Shown one piece after another: positions 1 through 6,148 of a stretch of DNA of 7,092 bases. The number at the start of each line of letters is the position of its first letter. Positions within the stretch are counted from its first letter, which is position 1. Where the stretch lies: contig CALBOC010000179.1 in NCBI GenBank assembly GCA_937896705.1, forward strand, positions 1-7,092. The letters are read 5' to 3'. This DNA comes from an uncultured Micrococcaceae bacterium. GTDB taxonomy: Bacteria > Actinomycetota > Actinomycetes > Actinomycetales > Micrococcaceae. Position numbers and translations under genes: made by a program. A model generated the notes under the pieces. It was not told where the DNA came from. It worked only from the letters and a program-made list of their open reading frames with translations, and searched no databases.

Positions 1-1
1 C

Positions 2-982
2 GCGTTTCTCGAGGGTCAACTCTCGGCCTCCGCCGATCAGCGTATGCGTGCGCATTTGGCCGCTTGCCCCCAATGCGCCCAGGAAGTCGAGCAACGCTCC
101 TCCGCATTATTCGTCACGCAGAAACTCGATAAAATTTCTCGCGGCGAACCGGTCAACTACCCAGCCCCCGCCACGAACTCGGTCATGCAATCCGACGGAG
201 TCGCCGGATGGAAGTTTCTCGCCGGTGCCGGCGTGGTCGGCTTAGTCGTTTTGGGAATGGTCATCAGCCTGTGGATCTTAGGTGGCGAAGATCGTTCCTA
301 CGAATCCGCGCATTCGACTTCGCCTTCGCTCATTCCGCAAGAAGTTGAAGTTGTTCAAGCTGACCCGCAAGATCTCATCCGTCCGACCCCCAGTGATGAT
401 TCGACCAGAATCCCCAGCGACTTCGGTGCCACCAGTGCACAGTTGTCGTATAGCAGCGCCCCGTTAGGTATTGATGGCACACCAGTCCGGCTAACGTCGG
501 TCAGTGAGCTGCGGGCAGCCGGATGGACCATCCCGCAATTTCAGGCCCTGGGCATGGCGTTTGAGTCCGCAGTCGTGGACGAAGACGACGGACAAGTCTA
601 TGTCATGTCCGTGTTTAATAGTTCCTCGACCGACACCGATGACCAAACGGTTGTACGTGAATGTCGGGTCGAACATGAAGACGGTTCGGTGACCGCCTGC
701 AGCCGGTTAGATTTCACGAAATCAGACGCGACCGAAGTGTCCCTACCGGTAGCAGAAAACGTCTGGCTCTACACTTACCCGGATGGTTCCTGGACCGCGT
801 ACATGGCCACGAGTAAATCTCAATATCGGGTGGATTCGACCTCCGACGCCGATTATGCCGGAGGCATCATGTCCACGCTATATGTCGAAGAGAAGTCCCG
901 GCTGAGCTCGGGGAGCCAAGATTACAGCGATGACGTCAGCCACCGTTTTGAACGCGGTTTAGAACGTCTCATGGGCCGGTAG
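2..982 (+). CDS. Membrane-anchored zinc-finger anti-sigma factor (5' partial)
   Basis: This is the C-terminal 326 residues of a gene that begins before the window. The frame is open from base 2, so the ATG at 44 is internal: the residues before it (AFLEGQLSASADQR) form the helix that normally precedes the zinc motif. HLAACPQC (residues 18-25 of the visible part) is the H-x3-C-x2-C core of zf-HC2/ZAS anti-sigma domains, which bind an ECF sigma factor in the cytoplasm. One hydrophobic segment at about residues 71-93 should be a membrane helix. An acidic, Ser/Thr-rich linker follows, then a globular extracytoplasmic domain of about 200 residues with two cysteines (VRECRV and VTACSRL). I do not recognise that domain. 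A tatB gene 51 nt downstream resembles the sigE-rseA-htrA-tatB order of Mycobacterium tuberculosis, so the partner is probably a SigE-like factor off the left edge. The anti-sigma assignment is firm; the partner and the signal sensed are inference. Confidence 0.85.
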   Translation, partial: AFLEGQLSASADQRMRAHLAACPQCAQEVEQRSSALFVTQKLDKISRGEPVNYPAPATNSVMQSDGVAGWKFLAGAGVVGLVVLGMVISLWILGGEDRSYESAHSTSPSLIPQEVEVVQADPQDLIRPTPSDDSTRIPSDFGATSAQLSYSSAPLGIDGTPVRLTSVSELRAAGWTIPQFQALGMAFESAVVDEDDGQVYVMSVFNSSSTDTDDQTVVRECRVEHEDGSVTACSRLDFTKSDATEVSLPVAENVWLYTYPDGSWTAYMATSKSQYRVDSTSDADYAGGIMSTLYVEEKSRLSSGSQDYSDDVSHRFERGLERLMGR

Positions 983-1017
983 ATAGCCCAGAAACCTCCG
1001 GATTCCGCGCTTTCGGG

Positions 1018-1023
1018 TAAGCT
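1018..1023 (+). promoter_or_regulatory. Candidate -10 element of tatB
   Basis: TAAGCT fits the actinobacterial TANNNT pattern and ends 10 nt before the tatB ATG. That would put transcription start within a few bases of the start codon. No purine-rich Shine-Dalgarno sequence lies between the hexamer and the ATG. I see no good -35 hexamer at 16-19 nt spacing, so tatB may also be read through from the anti-sigma gene. Confidence 0.35.
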
Positions 1024-1033
1024 GTAGACCAGT

Positions 1034-1690
1034 ATGAACATCTTCGGTATTAATGGTGGCGAGCTCGTTGTCCTGATCGTGCTTGCCTTGCTATTGCTGG
1101 GACCCGAAAAGATTCCAGAGTACTTGCGTACCCTGCGGGAATGGATCCACAAAGCCCGAAAACTTGCCGAAGGTGCCAAAGAACAGTTCAAAGAAGAAAC
1201 CGGCACAGACTTCGATGACGTCGACTGGCAAAAATACGATCCGCGACAGTACGATCCGCGCCGGGTGATCCGCGAAGCGCTGTCTGAACCTATTGAAGAT
1301 CTCGAAGCGTCACTCAAAGACGCCAAAAATACGGTCCAAGATGCTGCCGACACCGTTGTAGACAAGCCAGCCAAGCGTCCCCAACTGACCCAGGCCGAAA
1401 TCATTGCTGCCGCGGTCCCGATTGACCAGCTCGACCAGCAGGCCAATCTCGACCAACAAGCCAACTTTCCAGATCCGAGTCATCCAGAACTTAGTAATGG
1501 TTCTACCCCGCCAGCACAACCACGGACCGTCCCCCCTGACCTGTTAGAGACGCCACCGACTGCGGCACAAGCAGTCGGAATGTCCGATCCGTTAGAGGGC
1601 GCGTCAAACGAGACCCCAGATCAAGAAGATGCGGCGACTAACCTCGCACCTGAATTGCTGGCCACCCCGTTTGATGCAGAAGCTACTTAG
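1034..1690 (+). CDS. tatB: Sec-independent protein translocase subunit TatB
   Basis: TatB acts with TatC as the receptor for folded proteins carrying twin-arginine signal peptides at the cytoplasmic membrane. The 218-residue product starts with the family signature FGINGGE, with the polar Glu10 at the start of the single membrane helix (about 4-22). A GPEK hinge (23-26) and an amphipathic helix (about 28-55) follow. The block DWQKYDPRQYDPRRVIREAL (64-83) is typical of actinobacterial TatB. The rest is a low-complexity Ala/Gln/Pro/Asp tail containing a duplicated LDQQAN (133-144). No tatA or tatC lies nearby; in actinobacteria these usually sit elsewhere. The start is supported by the signature at residue 3 and by the -10-like hexamer 10 nt upstream; there is no Shine-Dalgarno sequence. 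Its stop overlaps the mrp stop by 8 nt on the other strand. Confidence 0.93.
   Translation: MNIFGINGGELVVLIVLALLLLGPEKIPEYLRTLREWIHKARKLAEGAKEQFKEETGTDFDDVDWQKYDPRQYDPRRVIREALSEPIEDLEASLKDAKNTVQDAADTVVDKPAKRPQLTQAEIIAAAVPIDQLDQQANLDQQANFPDPSHPELSNGSTPPAQPRTVPPDLLETPPTAAQAVGMSDPLEGASNETPDQEDAATNLAPELLATPFDAEAT
1430..1465 (+). repeat. 18-bp tandem duplication inside tatB (LDQQAN x2)
   Basis: Two in-frame 18-nt units, 1430-1447 and 1448-1465, match at 15 of 18 positions and both encode LDQQAN. All three differences are third-position and synonymous. A partial copy (IDQ) precedes them. The repeat lies in the disordered C-terminal tail of TatB. Confidence 0.7.
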
Positions 1691-2849
1691 GCGACACCGG
1701 CAGTTTTCGGCCCGATAGCCCTCGCGGTGTGGTGGCTAACTGCCCAACGATGGATTGCAAAGCCTGACCCGCTGCAACATCGGGGGAGGAGATCACCGAT
1801 GGGGTGCCAACCTCGCTGTCGGCTCGTAATACCGGGTCTAACGGGATCGACCCGAGTAACGGGACGTGCTGGTTCAACACGTCGGTGAGGCGATCACTGA
1901 CCGCTTGCCCACCGCCTGAGCCGAAGACTTCCAGAAAGGTCCCGTCCGGCAACTGTAAGGGGCCCATATTTTCGATGACCCCGGCTACCGGCTGGTTTGT
2001 CTGCGTAGACAACTGACCTGCGCGTGCCGCGACCTGGGCTGCGGTGTGCTCCGGTGTGGTGATGACTAACAATTCTGCTGTGGGGAGTAACTGGGCCGTG
2101 GAGATCGCAATGTCACCGGTGCCCGGCGGCAGGTCGATGAGCAGCACATCTAAATCGCCCCAGTAGACGTCTGTGATGAATTGTTCTAACGCCCGGTGCA
2201 ACATGGGCCCTCGCCAGGCCACCGGCTGGTCGGTGTCTAAGAACATGCCAATGGACATGACTTTCACACCGTATGCGATCGGTGGCATGATCAGATCTTC
2301 GACTTTGGTCGGTTTATCGGTCACCCCAAGCAGCCCCGGGATCGAGAACCCGTGGATATCGGCATCAATCAAGCCCACGGCCAGACCACGCTGTGCCAGC
2401 CCTGCGGCGAGGTTCGCGGTGATGGTGGACTTGCCGACCCCACCTTTGCCGGAGGCCACCGCGTACACCTTGGTCAAGGAGTCGGCCCCAAACGGGTTCT
2501 TGGGGCGAGCCGCGGTGAGGTGTGCTTGGAGTGCGACGCGTTGCTGCGCGGTCATCGTTGATAATCGCACCGAGACTTTCCCATCCGTGACGCTTTGCAG
2601 TGCTGCACCAACATCGGCGTGAATCGTGTCGCGCATTGGACACCCGTCGATGGTCAACCGAATGGTCACGGCGATGTCTTCGGCAGAAAATTCCACGGCC
2701 GCGACCATGCCCAGGCGGGTGATGGGCTGGCGAATTTCTGGATCAATCACGGTGTCCAGGGCACGCCATGCTTCGATCTCACGGGGTGTACTCGGTGCAA
2801 CATCTGGGGCTAGTACACCACCGGGGTGCAGGTCTGTTGAGTCTGTCAT
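1683..2849 (-). CDS. mrp: Mrp/ApbC/NBP35-family P-loop ATPase (Fe-S carrier type)
   Basis: This 388-residue cytoplasmic protein belongs to the Mrp/NBP35 family, whose members bind and transfer iron-sulfur clusters or act as related ATPases. An N-terminal MIP18/DUF59 domain (about 24-100) contains the conserved DGCPMRD with Cys70. The ATPase domain has the deviant Walker A GKGGVGKST (134-142, signature Lys135), DADIHG (162-167) and LIDLPPGTGD (237-246). The tail RGLSGRKL resembles other actinobacterial members. Cys70 is the only cysteine: the CXXC usually found after the VIENM segment (here about 297-303) is replaced by PLQLPDG, so cluster binding as in ApbC is not supported by sequence. I chose the ATG at 2849 because an AAGGAG lies upstream and the residues encoded further upstream look non-coding; an in-frame GTG at 2873 is possible. 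It diverges from the stress gene and converges on tatB. Confidence 0.93.
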   Translation of the reverse strand: MTDSTDLHPGGVLAPDVAPSTPREIEAWRALDTVIDPEIRQPITRLGMVAAVEFSAEDIAVTIRLTIDGCPMRDTIHADVGAALQSVTDGKVSVRLSTMTAQQRVALQAHLTAARPKNPFGADSLTKVYAVASGKGGVGKSTITANLAAGLAQRGLAVGLIDADIHGFSIPGLLGVTDKPTKVEDLIMPPIAYGVKVMSIGMFLDTDQPVAWRGPMLHRALEQFITDVYWGDLDVLLIDLPPGTGDIAISTAQLLPTAELLVITTPEHTAAQVAARAGQLSTQTNQPVAGVIENMGPLQLPDGTFLEVFGSGGGQAVSDRLTDVLNQHVPLLGSIPLDPVLRADSEVGTPSVISSPDVAAGQALQSIVGQLATTPRGLSGRKLPVSPK

Positions 2850-2861
2850 GGGATGATGCTT

Positions 2862-2867
2862 CTCCTT
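2862..2867 (-). promoter_or_regulatory. Shine-Dalgarno sequence of mrp
   Basis: AAGGAG on the minus strand lies 12 nt before the mrp ATG at 2849. The spacing is somewhat long, but this is the only clear Shine-Dalgarno sequence before any gene start in the window. It supports the ATG over the in-frame GTG at 2873, which would place the motif inside the coding region. Confidence 0.55.
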
Positions 2868-2905
2868 GCTCACAGCGCAATGTGGGCCGGGTGGTGGAAA
2901 GTCTG

Positions 2906-2921
2906 CCCTACAGGGTAGAAA
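2906..2921. promoter_or_regulatory. Overlapping divergent -10 elements of mrp and the stress gene
   Basis: In the 81-bp gap between the two divergent starts, TAGAAA (2916-2921, plus strand) ends 9 nt before the ATG at 2931. TACCCT (minus strand, 2917-2912) is a -10 candidate for mrp. They sit on a small dyad: CCCT-AC-AGGG (2906-2915) nested with CTAC-AGG-GTAG (2908-2918). A TGGAAA at 2895-2900 is a weak -35 for the plus-strand promoter, with a short 15-nt spacing. The two promoters would exclude each other or share one operator; this is inference. Confidence 0.35.
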
Positions 2922-2930
2922 ATGGACACT

Positions 2931-3596
2931 ATGAGTATGTTTGGTCCTGGAGCACACATTGGGTCGCCACTGCCGCAGGGGCAGCTGGTCGGCAACTACC
3001 GTTCGTATGAGGCCGCCACCGCTGCGGTTGATCGGGCAGTAGAAGCCGGCGTGGATCCACGGTTTCTTTCTATCGTAGGACGTGATTTACGTTCGGTCTA
3101 TCGACTACGTCACCGGCCAAGCTACGCTGCGGTCGCGGGGCGCGGCGCGCTCCAGGGGGCATTTTTTGGGCTGTTCATCGGGTTGTTGATGTCGATGATG
3201 ACCGGCGGGCAAGGCATGTTGTTGACCTTGGGTTCAACGATGTTGCTCGGTGCGGTCATTTGGGTACTCTTCGGGGTGATTGGCGAAGTGATGCGCCGAC
3301 GTCAGATGAAATATGCGATGATCCCCTCGATGACGGCTGTCAGTTACGACCTCGTGGTTGACAACGCTGTCGCAGGCCAAGTCACCGCGGCCCTAGGACC
3401 CCAGCCGGGAGCTCAGCAAGCCTCGAGTGCGGCACCAAGTCCACAACCGGAAGTCAGCCAAGCCCCATCGACCCCGTCTGAGCCCACCGGTGGCATCCAG
3501 GATCTGCCCGACGGACGTCCGCAATACGGTGTCCGCGTGGATCCCAAACCTGATGCCGAACAGCAGGGCTCAGACGAGACCGACTCATCGCGCTAG
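2931..3596 (+). CDS. YflT-domain general stress membrane protein
   Basis: The product has 221 residues. Residues 18-60 (QLVGNYRSYEAATAAVDRAV, then LSIVGRDLRSVYRL) match the YflT/general-stress-protein-17M-type domain annotated as 'general stress protein' in Micrococcaceae. Two membrane helices follow, about 66-90 and 97-118. The first has a small-residue pattern (AVAGRGALQGAFFGLFIG) suited to helix packing. Positively charged MRRRQMK (121-127) suggests the next part is cytoplasmic. The tail (about 157-221) is a Pro/Gln/Ser linker ending in GRPQYGVRVDP and acidic residues. Its biochemical role is unknown. I chose the ATG at 2931 because the -10-like TAGAAA directly abuts an alternative ATG at 2922, which would then be untranscribed; 2937 is also possible. 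There is no Shine-Dalgarno sequence. Its stop overlaps the aminopeptidase stop in CTAG. Confidence 0.85.
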   Translation: MSMFGPGAHIGSPLPQGQLVGNYRSYEAATAAVDRAVEAGVDPRFLSIVGRDLRSVYRLRHRPSYAAVAGRGALQGAFFGLFIGLLMSMMTGGQGMLLTLGSTMLLGAVIWVLFGVIGEVMRRRQMKYAMIPSMTAVSYDLVVDNAVAGQVTAALGPQPGAQQASSAAPSPQPEVSQAPSTPSEPTGGIQDLPDGRPQYGVRVDPKPDAEQQGSDETDSSR

Positions 3597-5149
3597 TTGT
3601 CGTGCTGCCACAGTTGTTGCATCCACGCTTCGATATCTTCTACGGTGCGTGGCAGGTGTGCGGATAGCGACTCGGCGCCATCAGCGGTGACCAGGATGTC
3701 ATCTTCGATGCGTACCCCGATACCCCGATACTCTTCGGGGATCGCGAGATCCTCTTGTTTGAAGTACAGCCCGGGTTCAATGGTGAAGACCATGCCCTCA
3801 CGCAGGGGCGCGTCAAGATACATTTCTCGGCGGGCCTGCGCGCAGTCATGAACATCTAAGCCCAAGTGATGCGAGGTGCCATGCGGCATCCACCGGCGGT
3901 GATGCTGTCCTTCGGGCGATAGGGCTTCTTCCACGGAGACCGGAAGAATTCCCCAGGCGTCCAAGTGTTGAGCTAATACTTCCATCGCAGTGTTGTGAAT
4001 GTCGCGGAACAGCACGCCGGGTTTGGCCGCTGCGAACGCTGCATCTGCCGCTGCCAGCACGGCGTTATAGATCTTGGCCTGCACTGGGCTAAAGGTACCG
4101 TTGACCGGCAGGGTCCGGGTGATATCCGCGGTGTAAAGAGAGTCTGCTTCAACTCCGGCATCTACCAGGAGCAGCTCTCCGTCGTTGACGGGTCCGGTAT
4201 TGCGGATCCAGTGCAAGACGGTGGCATTATTGCCGGCCGCAGCGATCGTATCGTAGCCCAGGTCATTACCCTCTAATCGCGCCCGGGCGAAAAACGCACC
4301 TTCGATGACCCGCTCGCCGCGAGTGTGCCGTGTTGCTTGTGGAATCGCGCGCACGATGTCTTCGAATCCGCGTATCGTCGACTCGACCGAGCCGCGGAGC
4401 TCAGCGACTTCGTAGTCGTCTTTGATCAGACGCATCTCGGAGAGGAACTCGGCCAATTCAGCATCCAGTGCATCGGACTGTTCGAGATCGACCTGCGTGT
4501 TGATGCGAGAAGTATCGACGAGCGCGTCCATGTTGGGATCGGTTTCGCGCACCAACCGGATGCGCGTGCCGCCAACTTCGACCACACCGGCATCTACGGT
4601 GACCGCGTACTCCAATTCGGACAGGTCCTTGGTCGCGATCTGGGTGCGCTGCTGGAGCTCGGTGAGCGTTGGCAACGGCCCGACCCAGAACTCACCGGTT
4701 TTGGTGTTCGAATAGAACTCTTCCGAGTCGCGGCCCGCTAGGGGGCGGAAGAACAAGGTGGCTTCGTGATGACTGCCGTGGTCGCCGGTGCCCTCGGCGA
4801 CCGGTTGCATCACCAGGACAGCTTCGGGTTCGTGGTCTACGCCAAGCCCGGTGAGGTGTGCGAACGCCGAATGGGGACGGAAGCGGTAGTCGGTATCGTT
4901 GGAACGTACCTTCGGGGCGCCTGCTGGGATGACGAGCCGATCGGTCGGGAACCTCCGAGACAGTGCGACTCGCCGCTGGGCAGCATATGAGGCTGCAGCA
5001 TCGGGCTGGAACTCCGTGTCGTCGGTCTGGGCCCAGTTGGAGGCCATAAACTCTTTGAACGCGTCGGAGGAGGGTCGATGCGAACGGTTTTCGACACGTT
5101 CTTCGAGTGGCTGATCTTGAGTCGGTGCGTGATCTGATGGTTGAGTCAT
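3593..5149 (-). CDS. pepP: Xaa-Pro aminopeptidase (aminopeptidase P, M24B)
   Basis: This 518-residue cytosolic enzyme should release the N-terminal residue from peptides with proline in second position, using two metal ions (usually Mn). The N-terminal creatinase-like domain contains YRFRPHSAFAHLTGLG (89-103), typical of bacterial aminopeptidase P. The C-terminal pita-bread domain shows all five metal ligands: Asp330 (LLVDAG), Asp342 (YTADITRT), His427 (HGTSHHLGLDVHD), Glu458 (FTIEPGLY) and Glu482 (RIEDDILVT). The first 50 residues are a polar extension with NRSHRPSSDAFKEFM, which looks like other actinobacterial members. I prefer the ATG at 5149; an in-frame ATG at 5194 would add 15 residues that look unrelated. 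No strong ribosome binding site is visible at either start. It diverges from the PHP gene across 141 bp and converges on the stress gene with a 4-nt stop overlap. Confidence 0.95.
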   Translation of the reverse strand: MTQPSDHAPTQDQPLEERVENRSHRPSSDAFKEFMASNWAQTDDTEFQPDAAASYAAQRRVALSRRFPTDRLVIPAGAPKVRSNDTDYRFRPHSAFAHLTGLGVDHEPEAVLVMQPVAEGTGDHGSHHEATLFFRPLAGRDSEEFYSNTKTGEFWVGPLPTLTELQQRTQIATKDLSELEYAVTVDAGVVEVGGTRIRLVRETDPNMDALVDTSRINTQVDLEQSDALDAELAEFLSEMRLIKDDYEVAELRGSVESTIRGFEDIVRAIPQATRHTRGERVIEGAFFARARLEGNDLGYDTIAAAGNNATVLHWIRNTGPVNDGELLLVDAGVEADSLYTADITRTLPVNGTFSPVQAKIYNAVLAAADAAFAAAKPGVLFRDIHNTAMEVLAQHLDAWGILPVSVEEALSPEGQHHRRWMPHGTSHHLGLDVHDCAQARREMYLDAPLREGMVFTIEPGLYFKQEDLAIPEEYRGIGVRIEDDILVTADGAESLSAHLPRTVEDIEAWMQQLWQHDN

Positions 5150-5150
5150 A

Positions 5151-5228
5151 CCTGTAATCTTCGCATGATTGGCAAAACTGTCTATGACCTGCATCGAAAT
5201 TCGCGGCGAGCTGTGGCCAGGTTACAGG
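5151..5228. repeat. Inverted repeat CCTGTAA / TTACAGG in the pepP-PHP intergenic region
   Basis: CCTGTAA at 5151-5157, abutting the pepP start, and TTACAGG at 5222-5228 are perfect 7-bp inverted copies separated by 64 bp. They could be paired sites for a regulator, or chance. The rest of this 141-bp divergent gap (5150-5290) holds only the PHP promoter candidate. Confidence 0.3.
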
Positions 5229-5252
5229 GGTTTGTCATGGCGCGAGGGGAAC

Positions 5253-5282
5253 CTGCCCCAAAGCTGATGCTGCTAGTAGAAT
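5253..5282 (+). promoter_or_regulatory. Promoter of the PHP gene (leaderless type)
   Basis: TAGAAT at 5277-5282 is a near-consensus -10, with a weak -35 CTGCCC at 5253-5258 and an 18-nt spacer. The -10 ends 8 nt before the ATG at 5291, so transcription should start at or within a couple of bases of the A of the start codon. No Shine-Dalgarno sequence is present, consistent with leaderless translation. Confidence 0.55.
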
Positions 5283-5290
5283 GACCGTCT

Positions 5291-6148
5291 ATGGCCTTCG
5301 ACATGCACACTCATTCGGACTTATCGGATGGTACGACCTCGCCCGCGGAAGTAGTTGCCGCAGCGGCGCGCGCCGGTTTGGATGGCATCGCGCTGACCGA
5401 CCACGACACAACCGCCGGCTGGGAGGTGGCGGAAGAAGCCGCAGCCGACCATCGGCTAGCACTGGTACGAGGGATGGAGCTTTCCACAGTCACCTACGAT
5501 GGGATTGCCGTACATGTGCTGTCGTATTTGCATGATCCCACCAATATTGACTTGCTCGCCGAAATCGCCAGGTCCAGAAATGCCCGCTACACACGGGCGA
5601 AACGTATGACCGAATTATTGGCAGCGGACTTTCCGATCACCTGGGATCTGGTGAAACAACAAACCACCGTGGAATCTACGATCGGTCGGCCGCATATCGC
5701 CGATGCGCTGGTTCAGGTTGGTGCCGTGCAGAACCGTTCTGCGGCGTTCGATTCGATCTTGCGCGGTGGGTCGAAATACTATGTGCCCCACTACGCTCCT
5801 GATCCGGTACTGGGCGTCGAATTGATCCGGGCAGCCGGTGGCGTGCCCATTTTTGCCCATCCCAAGGCCAAAGTCCGTGGCCGGACCGTCAACGACCAGT
5901 TGTTCTATGACATGCTCGACGCTGGGCTTGCTGGGGTAGAGGTCTATCATCGCGATAATTCCGGCAGTGGCAAAGCATGGCTTCTAGACTTCGCCAAACA
6001 ACACGACCTGCTGGTGACGGGCTCATCGGATTATCACGGTGCAGGAAAGCCGAACCGATTGGGCGAGCACGTCACGTCACGCGAAACAGTTGAGGCGATC
6101 GAAGCCGAAGCCACCTCGGGCTACACCGTGTTGTGGAATGGGAATTAG
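5291..6148 (+). CDS. PHP-domain metal-dependent phosphoesterase (TrpH/YciV-like)
   Basis: This 285-residue protein spans a complete PHP domain of the TrpH/YciV family. Characterised relatives hydrolyse nucleoside 3',5'-bisphosphates such as pAp, or act as a 5'-3' exoribonuclease on short RNAs (E. coli RNase AM). The metal-site motifs are all present: HTHSDLSDG (His6, His8, Asp13), LTDHDT (Asp37, His38), GMELS (Glu63), GRPHIA (His135), FAHP (His190), VEVYH (His220) and SSDYHG (Asp247, His249). The GRPH insertion before the late histidines is typical of this subfamily rather than of histidinol phosphatases. The start is fixed by the motif at residue 6 and by the -10 hexamer 8 nt upstream. The exact substrate cannot be told from sequence. 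Its stop overlaps the methyltransferase stop in TTAG. Confidence 0.93.
   Translation: MAFDMHTHSDLSDGTTSPAEVVAAAARAGLDGIALTDHDTTAGWEVAEEAAADHRLALVRGMELSTVTYDGIAVHVLSYLHDPTNIDLLAEIARSRNARYTRAKRMTELLAADFPITWDLVKQQTTVESTIGRPHIADALVQVGAVQNRSAAFDSILRGGSKYYVPHYAPDPVLGVELIRAAGGVPIFAHPKAKVRGRTVNDQLFYDMLDAGLAGVEVYHRDNSGSGKAWLLDFAKQHDLLVTGSSDYHGAGKPNRLGEHVTSRETVEAIEAEATSGYTVLWNGN

Noticed and set aside
922..1464. 180-codon open frame on the minus strand opposite the end of the anti-sigma gene and tatB
   Set aside because: Its translation is Ser/Arg/Trp-rich with no recognisable motif, and it lies wholly antisense to two well-supported genes.
2173..2622. 149-codon plus-strand open frame inside mrp
   Set aside because: It is antisense to the conserved ATPase domain of Mrp and its translation resembles no protein; a by-product of codon bias.
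2850..2957. Longer mrp product starting at 2957
   Set aside because: The extra 36 residues are His/Pro/Cys-rich and unlike the family, and would run across the divergent promoter region; AAGGAG supports the start at 2849.
4325..4741. 138-codon plus-strand open frame inside pepP
   Set aside because: It is antisense to a clear aminopeptidase P, has no start signal, and no family is recognisable.
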